Shown here in pieces: positions 45,319 to 55,352 of a stretch of DNA of 64,000 nucleotides; positions within the stretch are counted from its first letter, which is position 1, and the number at the start of each line of letters is the position of its first letter. Position numbers and translations under genes: made by a program. The DNA is taken from positions 1 through 64,000 of the forward strand of contig NZ_JACRWH010000001.1 in NCBI RefSeq assembly GCF_014306155.1, given 5' to 3'. The stretch is from Holdemanella hominis (GTDB lineage Bacteria; Bacillota_I; Bacilli_A; Erysipelotrichales; Erysipelotrichaceae). The notes beneath the pieces were generated by a model. The model did not search any database and was not told the origin of the DNA. It worked only from the letters and a program-made list of their open reading frames with translations.

Positions 45319-46662
45319 CTACTTTTTTTGTTCATTCCAAAGTTTGTCAGCCATTGGCTTCCAGTTTTTTGCATATGGAACCGTCTTTTCCAATAAGTGA
45401 TCCACATCTTCTGGGGATTCATAATCTGTATTGACTGCTTTACTTTGTTTCACCAATTCTTGAATACGACCAGCGTTTTCTAACATTGGACAAGGTCTTA
45501 ACATATTTTCATTAAATGGTTGATTATCATGATAAGCCTGGAATAATGGAGATCTAAGTGCATCGAGTAATGTTGTATTGTGAATGTTACAGTTCGAATA
45601 ATGAATGAATACACATGGTTCTACATCGCCCTTGGCATTGATATGAAGATATCTTCTACCTCCAGCAATACATCCACCCACATATTGCGCATCATTTTGA
45701 AAATCCATAGTGAAAATTGGTTTTTCACTTCTGAACTTACGAATCTGATGATAAACATACGCTCTTTGTTCTGGTGTTGGAAGCAATTCTTTCACAGCCT
45801 CATTTCCTACTGGCATATAGTGGAAGAACCAGCAGAATAAAGCACCTGAATCAATCATTAAATCAAAGAATTCATCACTTGCGATATCTTTATAGTTTAC
45901 ACTTGTATAACAAGTACTAATTCCAAAAGGCAATTTGTGTTTCTTTAATAATTCCATGGAACGTTTTACATTTTCATAACAGCCTTCACCACGTCTAGAA
46001 TCATTCGCTGTTTCGAAACCTTCCAAACTAATGGCTGGAACAAAGTTTTTAACTCGCAACATATCCTGACAGAATTCTTCATCAATCAATGTTCCGTTTG
46101 TGAAAGATAAGAAAGCACAATCTGGATGCATTTCACAAATCTTAATCACATCCTTTTTACGTGTTAAAGGTTCTCCACCCGTATAAATGTACATGTAAGT
46201 ACCTAATTCTTTTCCTTGACGAATAATCGAATCAATATCATCTAAAGATAAATTTAATTGATGTCCATATTCAGCAGCCCAACATCCTGTACAATGTAAG
46301 TTACATGCAGATGTTGGATCTAATAATACAGCCCAAGGGATATTACAATTATATTTTTGTGCCAACTCCTCTTGTTTTGTACTACCATTTAGTGATGCAT
46401 TAAAAATAAAGTTTTTAAATACAGCCTGACGAACGCCTGCATTCAAATCATAAAGCTTCATGATATAGTCATACCAAACACCTTTTTCATCGATTTGTTC
46501 ACGAATCACTTTACGCTGTGAACCATACCAACCTTCAGGCATAACCTTATCTACTAAATTCATTAATTTAGGAATATTTGTTTCTGGATCCTTATCCAAA
46601 TACTTCAAAGCTTGACTCATTCCAAACTTTTGAACACTACTCTGTAAAGAACTAAAATTCAT
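45319..46662 (-). CDS. radical SAM protein with SPASM-like C-terminus
   Basis: A 447-residue enzyme. The CxxxCxxC motif is CNLHCTGC (about 118-125) with a GGEPL box at about 162-166, giving the 4Fe-4S/SAM site. C-terminal cysteines (GGCIAGG, EPCVFIHYSNC, RPCPM) probably hold a second cluster. An N-terminal helical domain of about 110 residues precedes. The CCGGAGGAAGAG ribosome site is strong. Substrate unknown; a modification of lipid or peptide handled with the adjacent patatin is possible but unproven. Confidence 0.85.
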   Translation of the reverse strand: MNFSSLQSSVQKFGMSQALKYLDKDPETNIPKLMNLVDKVMPEGWYGSQRKVIREQIDEKGVWYDYIMKLYDLNAGVRQAVFKNFIFNASLNGSTKQEELAQKYNCNIPWAVLLDPTSACNLHCTGCWAAEYGHQLNLSLDDIDSIIRQGKELGTYMYIYTGGEPLTRKKDVIKICEMHPDCAFLSFTNGTLIDEEFCQDMLRVKNFVPAISLEGFETANDSRRGEGCYENVKRSMELLKKHKLPFGISTCYTSVNYKDIASDEFFDLMIDSGALFCWFFHYMPVGNEAVKELLPTPEQRAYVYHQIRKFRSEKPIFTMDFQNDAQYVGGCIAGGRRYLHINAKGDVEPCVFIHYSNCNIHNTTLLDALRSPLFQAYHDNQPFNENMLRPCPMLENAGRIQELVKQSKAVNTDYESPEDVDHLLEKTVPYAKNWKPMADKLWNEQKK

Positions 46663-46750
46663 AACTCTTCCTCCGGTTTCATTTATAATTTTATTCTAGT
46701 TCTTTAAAAATGGGTTTTTAATAGACAAATTTTCAAATGTGTAAATATTT

Positions 46751-46828
46751 ATGAGCTATGGTCATTATTTTTATACCATTTTGAGATATATGCCATATAT
46801 GGTTTATATATTTATGAACCACGGTCAT
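46751..46828 (-). promoter_or_regulatory. paired imperfect palindromes upstream of the radical SAM gene
   Basis: ATGAGCTATGGTCAT (46751-46765) and ATGAACCACGGTCAT (46814-46828) share the symmetric pattern ATGAnC-nnn-GnTCAT, and their centres are 63 bases apart, about six helical turns. They lie 90-165 bases before the start codon, so a looping repressor or activator is possible. Confidence 0.55.
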
Positions 46829-46861
46829 TTGTTGTAAAAAAGAAGATGTTTTCACACCTTC

Positions 46862-48861
46862 TTAGATTTCATTGGCAGCCTTATATCCTGTACGAATAGC
46901 ACTTGCGATATCTGCTGTTCTTTCACCACTGCAGTCACCTACATAAGTAAATGGAACAGTTAACTTACTATCATCAAATACATTCCTTTTAGAACCTAAT
47001 GCATTTACAATTGTATCCGCTGTAATTTCAACATTTATTTCAGCTTTTGTATTCACTACATAGATGACATTATCTTTAATTTCACTAACACGTGTATTCA
47101 CAAATTTTTGAACATTGTGTTCTTTAAAATCAGCTTCCATCAATGGTAATACAGTTTCAGATTCTTGTGCTGCAATCTTATCCATCATTTCAACGATTGA
47201 AACTTCTATCCCTTTACTTGCCAAATATTCAGCCGTTTAAGCACCTACTAAACCTCCACCTAAGACAACACATTTACCAGATACTTCTTGACCATTCAAG
47301 ATATCCCAGCTGGATACAACATTTGAATTTTCTACCGACATAAGAAGATCCATATTGTGAGCACCAATGGCCAAGATCACATGATCAAATCCATTCAATT
47401 CATCCATTGTTGGTTCATGGTTTAATTGAATATCTACTTTATCGGACAAGAATTTTTCATAGTATTGAACAGAACGTAAGATTTCATCTTTCTTGGTGGA
47501 ACTGAAGCAATATTGATTTGTCCACCTAAACGATTTGATTTTTCAATACAGTCACTGTATGTCCTCGTTTATAAGCTACACGAGCCGCTTCTAATCCGGC
47601 AAGACTAGCACCTACGATTGCGATATTCTTAGTTTCTGTACATGGTTGAATGAAGATTGTTTCTTCATCTCCATTTTCGGCATTTAAAACACAACTTAAG
47701 TAACGACGAGATTGGATGGCATCTACACAACCTTTATTACAGTTCAAGCATTCACGAATGCATTCACCATTTTCCACTTTATTGGCAATATCTGGATCTG
47801 TTAATAAACTTCTTCCATATCCAATGATATCTGCCGTACCATCTTCAAGAATCTTTTCACCAGCTTCAACACTGACAACACGACCCACCGTTGCAACAGG
47901 ACAAGAAACAACGGATTTCACTTTTTCACAAGCACCTAAAATCCAGTTATAAGGAACAGCACCCATAGGAGGGATTGTATCGCCCCTGTTTTCCTGTGTG
48001 GTTAGCTTGAGCCACTTGAATCATATCAATTCCTGCTGCATCTAACATTTTTGCGAATTCAACCGCTTCATCTTCCAATAAATCACCTTTACCACGTAAA
48101 GATCCATCTGGATTAACTGTAATAATTGGAAGTTTATATTCGACCATCATTGATGGAGCCGCTTCTTTAATTGCTCGTAAAACTTCTAATGCAAACGCGT
48201 ACGATTTTCTAAGCTACCACCATAATTATCTGTACGATTATTTAATAATGTTGAACATAATGAACCTATAAACGGTCACCATGAATTTCAATCGCATCAA
48301 TACCTGCTTTTTGCGCTTTTCTAGCACATTGGGCAATACTATTTTTAATAGCTATTAATTGTTCAGCAATTGCTTCCGTCACAAAGTGCTGCATATCATG
48401 ATGTAATTTTGCGTATGCACCCTTTGTCAATTCGTCACAGATTTTTTGTTGCTTTTAGCCTCTTCTAAATTATTGGCAGCCTTCGCTTTTACAGCCAATT
48501 AACCAGCAATACCAGCTTCCACAATCATTTTTCCTACGCCTTGAACATCATATTCTGGATGGAACAATTGTAAAGCTACTTTACAATCGTGTTCATGTAA
48601 GGCATCAGCTAATTTTTTATACATTTCAATTTGCGATTCATCATATAGTTTTGGTGTAGGATTTGCAGTACGAACAGGAGCCACATCGCCAATAACGATA
48701 TAAAAATATCCCCCTTGTGCAAGTCTTGTATGGAAAGCTAATGAACGAGGCTCAATCAATCCGACTCTTTCTTCACATCCTGTTGTCAAAGGGGGAAACA
48801 TAATTCTATTTTTAAAAGTTAAGTTACCAACTTGAATTGGTTATAATAATTCACTTATCAT
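46862..48861 (-). pseudogene. degenerate enoate reductase/2,4-dienoyl-CoA reductase-type flavoenzyme
   Basis: Fragments in several frames line up along one roughly 650-residue Old Yellow Enzyme-like protein: PIQVGNLTFKNRIMFPP at the start (48845 onward, after an in-frame TAA), the FMN barrel pieces at 48499-48801 and 47526-48150, the cluster motif CLNCNKGC, and FAD/NAD domain pieces at 46862-47449 (VLGGGLVGA). At least four frame disruptions plus a nonsense codon show it is dead. It is a diverged paralogue of the intact gene that lies 8 bases upstream. Confidence 0.88.
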
Positions 48862-48869
48862 AATTTCTG

Positions 48870-50792
48870 CTAGATATTTTTAGCAATTTCATGCGCATTT
48901 GTGATCGCATCTTTTAAAGTTCCCACTTTTTCACAATCCCCAATATAGTGTACATTTTCAGCTTCCACTTCCACTTTCTTAGGTGCATATCCTACAGCAA
49001 AAATTAAAGTATCCGCTTCTGTAATTTTGTGTTCAACACCCTCTTTTACGTAAGTAATAGATTCTTCATCCACATTTGTTACTTGTGCATTCAATTCGAT
49101 GCGAACACCTTTCTGCATCAATCTTTGAGTCAATCTAGATTTTGCAGCTCCACCTTCACCAGGCATTAAGTTATTTGTCATTTCTAATAATGTAATTTTA
49201 CGATTCATTGGGAATAAGTCATTGATTAATGGTGCTAAATAATCCGCTGTTTCACATCCAACACTTCCACCACCTAATACAACAATATTACGTCCTGGAT
49301 ATTTCTTTCCAGATAATACATCGTCTGCAGTCATACAATTTTTGAATACTTTGAATGGTGGAATTTCTTTGGGTGTAGCTCCACTTGAACATACGATTTC
49401 GTAATCTTTAAATTCATTTTCAAGCCTTTCTTTTGTGACTTCTGTATTTAAACGAATTTCAATACCTTCATGATCTAATCGACGAATCATAAATTTAATA
49501 ACTTTACACAATTCTTGTTTCGCGATTGGAACAGCCGCAAGTCTTAATTGACCGCCAAGTTCATTCGATTTTTCACAAAGAACAACTTCGTGTCCACGTT
49601 TTTTGGCAACATATGCTGCTTCCATACCAGCAGGACCACCACCAATAACTAAAACTTTTTTCTTAGTTTCTGCAGGTGCAATCGTATCATCTTCCACGCT
49701 TGGATTTACTGTACATCCAATACGTTTACCCATCATGATTCCTGTTAAACAACGTCCACATCCAATACATGGACGAATATCGTCTACTTTACCTTCGAAT
49801 GCTTTATTTGCGAATTCACTGTCACATAAGTTTGGACGTCCAATCATACACATATCACATTTTCCGTTTGCGATTAGTTCTTCAGCCATCCAAGGTTCGT
49901 TAATACGAGCAACTGTAGCGACTGGGATATTTACATGCTTTTTAATTTCTTCACTTGAGTGAGCGTGAGGTGCAGCACTTGTACCAGGAGCTGGCATACT
50001 TGATCCACGTTTGATTGTATTACCACCAGATACGTGAATAAAGTCAACTCCAGCTTTTTCTAATTGTTTACAAACATAGATCTGATCATTTAATGTCAAT
50101 CCACCTTCACTATATTCATCACCACTAATACGAACATCGATAATGAAGTCATCTCCACAATACTTGCGAACAGATGCAATAACTTCTAAACATAAGCGTA
50201 AACGTCCATCAAGACTTCCACCATATTCGTCCGCACGTTTATTATATAAAGGTGTTAAGAAACCACCTAATAATCCATGAGCATGCGCACATTGAATTTC
50301 AACACCATCACCACCGGCAATCTGTACACGGTGAGCCGCTTGACCAAATTGATCAACAATTGTGTGTAATTCTTCAATGGTTGCTGGTCTTGGTGCACTT
50401 TGTGCATAATAAGGTCCTACACAACTTGGTGCAATTAATTGAGGTGTTCCTGGTACTGGGAATGCCATATAAGCTGGGTGGAACAATTGTGCTAAGATTT
50501 TAGTTCCATATTGGTGTACGCCATCCACCAATTTTTTCCATCCTGGAATAAAACTGTCATCATAAATTGACATATCTCCTGGAAGATATACATAAGTTGG
50601 TTCTACAGTTACAACTTCAGTAACGATAAGTCCAACTCCACCTTTTGCACGTGCAGAATAGTGTGCTACTAAATCATCTGTAACATATCCTTTATCGGCC
50701 ATATTTGTTGAAATAGGTGGCATAAAAATACGGTTTTTTACTGTTGTCTTTCCAATTTCAATTGGTTCAAATAAATGTGGAAAATTATTCAT
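48870..50792 (-). CDS. NADH:flavin oxidoreductase, enoate/2,4-dienoyl-CoA reductase family
   Basis: A 640-residue flavo-iron-sulfur enzyme. Residues about 1-345 form the OYE-type TIM barrel with FMN (FEPIEIGKTTVKNRIFMPP, CAHAHGLLGGFLTP). A 4Fe-4S site follows at CIGCGRC plus C about 12 residues later (about 340-358), then FAD/NAD-binding domains (VIGGGPAGMEAAYVAKKRGH about 380; VLGGGSVGCETADYL about 500). This is the architecture of FldZ, BaiCD/BaiH and FadH, which reduce activated C=C bonds in fermentation of aromatic acids, bile acids or enoyl-CoA. The exact substrate cannot be told. Confidence 0.9.
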   Translation of the reverse strand: MNNFPHLFEPIEIGKTTVKNRIFMPPISTNMADKGYVTDDLVAHYSARAKGGVGLIVTEVVTVEPTYVYLPGDMSIYDDSFIPGWKKLVDGVHQYGTKILAQLFHPAYMAFPVPGTPQLIAPSCVGPYYAQSAPRPATIEELHTIVDQFGQAAHRVQIAGGDGVEIQCAHAHGLLGGFLTPLYNKRADEYGGSLDGRLRLCLEVIASVRKYCGDDFIIDVRISGDEYSEGGLTLNDQIYVCKQLEKAGVDFIHVSGGNTIKRGSSMPAPGTSAAPHAHSSEEIKKHVNIPVATVARINEPWMAEELIANGKCDMCMIGRPNLCDSEFANKAFEGKVDDIRPCIGCGRCLTGIMMGKRIGCTVNPSVEDDTIAPAETKKKVLVIGGGPAGMEAAYVAKKRGHEVVLCEKSNELGGQLRLAAVPIAKQELCKVIKFMIRRLDHEGIEIRLNTEVTKERLENEFKDYEIVCSSGATPKEIPPFKVFKNCMTADDVLSGKKYPGRNIVVLGGGSVGCETADYLAPLINDLFPMNRKITLLEMTNNLMPGEGGAAKSRLTQRLMQKGVRIELNAQVTNVDEESITYVKEGVEHKITEADTLIFAVGYAPKKVEVEAENVHYIGDCEKVGTLKDAITNAHEIAKNI

Positions 50793-50894
50793 TTTATAAA
50801 CTCCTCCTCATAGATTCTTGTTATTTTACTCACAAATAGACGCAAAAAGCCTATCTCTTTTTTTGTATATTATTATGAATTAAAAAATAAAAAG

Positions 50895-51027
50895 AATGCG
50901 CTACCATCATTATAACGCATTTATTCTCTTAAAATTATCTATTTAATTAATTTGTAAACTTTTTTATTAGGGATACTTAACTAAATCCAATAAGAAAAAG
51001 GAACCCATATTTGAGTTCCTAAGTAAG
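50895..51027. other. intergenic hairpins after the small membrane gene
   Basis: AATGCG/CGCATT (50895-50900, 50916-50921) forms a weak hairpin. GGAACCCATATTTGAGTTCC (51000-51019 or so) forms a second and recurs almost unchanged at 57461. Both are plausible terminators; no gene is seen between 50793 and 51035. Confidence 0.5.
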
Positions 51028-51035
51028 ACAAGATT

Positions 51036-51230
51036 TTAAACAAATCTTGTTACGATTTGTGTTAAAAATGCAAGAAGGACTCCACAAGACGCATAGATTC
51101 TTGTTTGAGGTAAATCCTTTTTCAATGCATAGCCAAGAATAAAGAATCCTACAACCGGCATACAATAAGAGAATACAAATGCCAAAACGTTTAAGATATA
51201 GCTCTTTAGAGAATTCAGTTTGTGACTCAT
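51036..51230 (-). CDS. small two-helix membrane protein
   Basis: A 64-residue protein with two hydrophobic helices (about 11-33 and 45-63) around KKDLPQTR. The ATG overlaps the M24 stop by four bases (ATGA), so translation is coupled to that gene. Unknown function, last in the PTS-M24 operon. Confidence 0.65.
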   Translation of the reverse strand: MSHKLNSLKSYILNVLAFVFSYCMPVVGFFILGYALKKDLPQTRIYASCGVLLAFLTQIVTRFV

Positions 51231-52597
51231 AGTTTCATCGCCATTTCTTTATTTAATAAGAATGGTCTTAAATAGGCAACGGTTGAACACATTGGTAAAA
51301 CATCATCATTTAATGAAATATTCAATTCATTAATAATATACTCTCTTCTCTTTTGAATTCGATTCCACAATTCTGGTTCTTCTTGTGCGATCTGTTTTCG
51401 TAGATTTTCATCTGCTAATAAAACTGTACTTTCTGCACTTGTTCCTGCATAGCCTGATTTTGATGGAATAATATCAATTTGATACAACATACCGCTTCGT
51501 ACTAATTCTTTACTATTCTCATAAATATTTGATGACATCCACTCTTCATCAGCTGTTAAATGTCCAGGACATAAGCTCCAGTTGTATTCAGCCTTTGGCA
51601 TTGTTTCTTCAATTAAATCATAAACTTCGCCACCAAGCATTCCACAATGAATTTTTTCTAGCCATACTGCTACGGATGAGAAATATGGTTTTACTAGTGC
51701 ATCTAGATAATCTTGAACAGATTCATCCAATTCACTACTGTTATGCACTGCATATCCAGCTCTAGATGAGAAACCACCTTTATATCCAATCGACAAACTA
51801 ATTGGATCTTTTAATTTCACTGTGTTCGTTGTTGGATAAATATTTGCCTTGATAAATCTAGGTCCAGATGCTGCAATTGTAACTACACTATTTCTTTGTC
51901 CATATGCATTTAAGATATTTCCCAATTCCATTTCTGAAACACCTTCATCCAAGTGATTCATAGCTTTCAAAATGCAGTCACTCGCAAGGGAAGCTCCAAA
52001 TTCATAGTGAACAATTTCATTTACATTGTTTATACAACGAGCTCCATCTTCTCCAATAAATAATCTTGTTGCGTTAAACACATTACTTCCAACAAGTTCC
52101 ATAATTGTATCTACAACATAATATGGAACATCGAACAATTGGGCATTATCCTCATACTTACTAGTGAAGTTTTTCCATCCAACAATGCCCACTTTAGCAC
52201 CATCTTTTAATTCACAGCGCTTTAAGATATCTTTGATTCCTTCTTTAACATCCATGGGTTGATTAGGTAATGAAAAATGTGGGCAGTGAATAGGCGTATT
52301 TTTAATTCTCGCCTTTGAAGCTTTATTTAAATTTTCATTTCCTAGAACCATACAGTGATTTCCATTTGAATTCAAAACTAATAATGCTTCTTCAAATCTA
52401 GGCAAGAATCCTGTCAAGTACTCAAAATTATTACCGTGTTCTAAATCTGCATAAATCACTAATGAATCAAAGTTTTCACGATTCATTCTATCTAACACTT
52501 TATTTAATCGTTCCTGCATTGTTTCATCAGTTAACTGCACGGGAACATTTGTGCAATCGCACTCCGGTAATTTTACATTTTCATATTTTACTTCCAT
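51227..52597 (-). CDS. M24-fold (creatinase/Xaa-Pro peptidase-like) protein with missing metal ligands
   Basis: A 456-residue protein with a creatinase-like N-terminal domain (about 25-190) and a pita-bread domain (about 210-440). Where metallopeptidases show DxGxxxxGYxSDxTR this one reads SIGYKGGFSSRAGYAV, and the EPG glutamate region reads GMLYQIDIIPS. The metal-binding acids therefore appear absent, as in non-metal pita-bread hydrolases such as creatinase. A hydrolase for a C-N bond in the compound imported by the neighbouring PTS is plausible. It follows the PTS gene by about 60 bases. Confidence 0.75.
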   Translation of the reverse strand: MEVKYENVKLPECDCTNVPVQLTDETMQERLNKVLDRMNRENFDSLVIYADLEHGNNFEYLTGFLPRFEEALLVLNSNGNHCMVLGNENLNKASKARIKNTPIHCPHFSLPNQPMDVKEGIKDILKRCELKDGAKVGIVGWKNFTSKYEDNAQLFDVPYYVVDTIMELVGSNVFNATRLFIGEDGARCINNVNEIVHYEFGASLASDCILKAMNHLDEGVSEMELGNILNAYGQRNSVVTIAASGPRFIKANIYPTTNTVKLKDPISLSIGYKGGFSSRAGYAVHNSSELDESVQDYLDALVKPYFSSVAVWLEKIHCGMLGGEVYDLIEETMPKAEYNWSLCPGHLTADEEWMSSNIYENSKELVRSGMLYQIDIIPSKSGYAGTSAESTVLLADENLRKQIAQEEPELWNRIQKRREYIINELNISLNDDVLPMCSTVAYLRPFLLNKEMAMKL

Positions 52598-52657
52598 AAA
52601 TCTAATCTCCTTAACTAAACAACTATCTATAAGAATACACTTATAGATAGTTTGTTA

Positions 52658-54241
52658 TTATTTATATGTTTCGGCTGCTTGTTTTAAAGCATGTGTTGCT
52701 TCTTCTACTTTAGGACCATATACAACCTGAATATTGTTTTCATTAATACGAATAATACCTAATGATCCAGTTGTTTTTAATGCAGCTTCATCAACTACTG
52801 AAGTATCATTTAAGATTAATCTTAATCTTGAAATACAGTTATCGATTTCACGAATATTTTCTTTACCACCGATAGCCTTTAAAATTGTTGTTCCCAATTC
52901 ACTAGCTTCAACTTGTACTACATCATCGCTAGCATCTTCTACATCACGACCAGGAGTCTTCAAATTCATCTTTTCGATTACATATTTGAATACAAAGAAG
53001 TAAGCGAAGAAGTAAACAATTCCTAAAATCACGCAGAAGTACCATTTAGTATATGTACCTTGAAGGATTCCGAAGATGAACAAGTCTACGAAACCACCAC
53101 CAGCATTACCAACACCAACTTGTAATAAAGACATAATCAAGAAAGACATACCAGCCATAAATGCGTGGAACACCCATAAGATTGGTGAAATAAAGATAAA
53201 TGCGAATTCGATTGGTTCAGTAATTCCTGTTGCGAATGAAGTTAATGCAGAAGCCAATAACATACCTTTAACTTTTAGTTGTTCTTTTGCATAAGCTGTC
53301 TTATACATTGCATAACAAGCACCTGGTAAACCAAACATCATGAATGGATGAGTTCCTTGAGTTAAGAAACGTGTTGCTTGATGAAAGATGTTCATATCCA
53401 TATTCTTTGCGACTAATTCAGCTTGGAAAATATTTAATGCACCAGAAATAACTTGACCATCGATCATTGCAGTTCCACCAACTGGAGTGAAACGAATCAA
53501 TTGGTTTAATACGTGGTGTAATCCAGTAGGAATCAATAAACGTTCTGCAAATCCATATAGGAATAATCCAAATGGTCCAGATTTACTAATAACATTTCCT
53601 AATCCATCAATTAACATACTGAAGAATGGCCATACGAAGTAAGAAACGATTGCTACGAATGGTACTGTTAAGATAATCATAATTGGCACGAAACGGTTAC
53701 CAGCAAAGAAACTAAATGCTACAGGTAATTTTTGTGTATGAAATTTATTGTGAATAAATGCTGTCCATAAACCAGTTACAATACCTCCAAAGATCCCCAT
53801 ACGATAAGTGAAAATCCCTAATTGTGTGTCATAAGCCGCATTTATTTGATATGCCTCTAATGTACTTGATCCATGACTCGTTAAATAATCGATAGCTGTG
53901 TTTTCAGCTGTGATTCCATTTAATCCTAACATATAATTAAGCATTACGTGGAATAAAACGAAACAGATAACAACTGCAAATCCGGATATTTCCTTATCTT
54001 CTTTTACCATACCCGTGGCAACAGAAATCGCAAATAAAATTGGTAATAATCCAAACACCTTTCCGACTAATGCAGATCCTGCTCCTACAACAGCTTGTAC
54101 ACCTGCTGCATTCGCAAATCCCTCTCCAACTAAACTAGCATTGGTTAAAATAGATACGATACCTAACAACAAACCAGCTGCTACAATTATAGATAACGGT
54201 CCCATCATGGACTTACCTAACTTTTGTATAAAAGTTCTCAT
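52658..54241 (-). CDS. PTS EIIC-EIIB permease, glucose/maltose superfamily
   Basis: A 527-residue permease: EIIC (about 1-425, ten helices, GITEPIEFAF signature) followed by an EIIB domain (about 445-527) with the phosphorylated Cys in DNCISRLRL. No EIIA domain is attached; a separate EIIA gene is 2.5 kb upstream. It resembles MalX/alpha-glucoside transporters. AAAGGAGAGAAGATTAC precedes the ATG. It is divergent from an RpiR regulator that probably controls it. Confidence 0.9.
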   Translation of the reverse strand: MRTFIQKLGKSMMGPLSIIVAAGLLLGIVSILTNASLVGEGFANAAGVQAVVGAGSALVGKVFGLLPILFAISVATGMVKEDKEISGFAVVICFVLFHVMLNYMLGLNGITAENTAIDYLTSHGSSTLEAYQINAAYDTQLGIFTYRMGIFGGIVTGLWTAFIHNKFHTQKLPVAFSFFAGNRFVPIMIILTVPFVAIVSYFVWPFFSMLIDGLGNVISKSGPFGLFLYGFAERLLIPTGLHHVLNQLIRFTPVGGTAMIDGQVISGALNIFQAELVAKNMDMNIFHQATRFLTQGTHPFMMFGLPGACYAMYKTAYAKEQLKVKGMLLASALTSFATGITEPIEFAFIFISPILWVFHAFMAGMSFLIMSLLQVGVGNAGGGFVDLFIFGILQGTYTKWYFCVILGIVYFFAYFFVFKYVIEKMNLKTPGRDVEDASDDVVQVEASELGTTILKAIGGKENIREIDNCISRLRLILNDTSVVDEAALKTTGSLGIIRINENNIQVVYGPKVEEATHALKQAAETYK

Positions 54242-54507
54242 GTAATCTTCTCTCCTTTATAATTCCAAAATGTGTAATAATTACTTGCAAGCTCTTACAT
54301 TTGATATGCTACATTAAAACGATTTTCAATTCAATAAAACAATGGCCTTTAAAAATGTTAATCAAAGTCTGTTTTTCCATCCATTTCTTGAATTTTCATC
54401 CAACGGTATAAATACGTAAAAACATGCATTTAAAGGAACAAATTAAGGTTTATTTTTTTTAAAAGTTGACATATGATAGATGTATAAAGCAAAGGACTTA
54501 GATATAT

Positions 54508-55284
54508 ATGACACTTGAAGAATTAGTAAATCAACATCATACTCAATTAAACGAAAACGATTTATATATATTAAATTTTATTTTCCAAAATATGGAATTA
54601 TGTCAAGGAAAAACAGTATCCGAAATAGCACAGTTATCAAATGCGAGTGCATCCAGTATCATTCGAATTGTTCAAAAATTAGGATTCAAAGGCTATAGCG
54701 AATTCAGATATTTTTTAAGAAATGAACTCGATCGAAAGGATCGTGCAAGCGTTATTAACACGAATAAGATTGGTTCTTCAGTTGTGTTAGAAGATGTGAC
54801 ATCCACAATTCGTTTATTTGAACAAAATAAATTTATTGAAGATATATATAAACTAATGGCAACTTCAAATCGAATCTATGCTTATGCAACTGGATACGGT
54901 CAATCCTTGATGTTAAAGGAATTCTCTAGATGCTTAATCAATGTAGGAATTCACCTGATTATTATTCCTGGTCAAATCGAGCTTAATTTAATTTCAAACA
55001 CATTAAAGCCGGATGATTTATTATTCATCGTTTCTCTATCTGGCAATATTTCAAAACTTAAAACAGATATACAAACCGTTCAATTAAAAGGAACTCCAAT
55101 TATATCGATCACGCTATTTTCACAGAACGAATTATCTCATATGGCCAAATACTCATTGTACTATCAAGTATCAAACATTAACCAAGAGACTAGATTGAAT
55201 AATTCTTCATTCTGTACATTAATGCTTATATTTACACTATTGTATGAAGGTTACATAAATTATAAAAAGAATGCCATATCGTAA
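54508..55284 (+). CDS. RpiR/MurR-family sugar-phosphate-responsive regulator
   Basis: A 258-residue protein with an N-terminal HTH_6 domain (KTVSEIAQLSNASASSIIRIVQKLGFKGYSEFR, about 35-68) and a C-terminal SIS domain (about 105-235, FIVSLSGNISKLK). RpiR proteins bind phosphosugars and control their catabolic genes. It lies between the two minus-strand halves of the PTS locus. No strong ribosome site precedes the ATG (AAAGGACTTAG is closest). Confidence 0.88.
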   Translation: MTLEELVNQHHTQLNENDLYILNFIFQNMELCQGKTVSEIAQLSNASASSIIRIVQKLGFKGYSEFRYFLRNELDRKDRASVINTNKIGSSVVLEDVTSTIRLFEQNKFIEDIYKLMATSNRIYAYATGYGQSLMLKEFSRCLINVGIHLIIIPGQIELNLISNTLKPDDLLFIVSLSGNISKLKTDIQTVQLKGTPIISITLFSQNELSHMAKYSLYYQVSNINQETRLNNSSFCTLMLIFTLLYEGYINYKKNAIS

Positions 55285-55296
55285 AGCATTCTTTTT
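55265..55296 (+). terminator. terminator of the RpiR gene
   Basis: AGAATGC (55268-55274) pairs with GCATTCT (55286-55292), followed by TTTTT. A second hairpin, AGCAATTTA...TAAATTGCT (about 55311-55341), serves the convergent M20 gene. Confidence 0.75.
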
Positions 55297-55352
55297 CTGT
55301 ATACAATAAAAGCAATTTAAAGAAGTTCTCTCTAAATTGCTCATGTGTTTAT

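Noticed and set aside
54466..54490. TTGACA at 54466 as the rpiR promoter
   Set aside because: The TATAAA that follows is only 11 bases away, and no -10 box lies at 16-18 bases.
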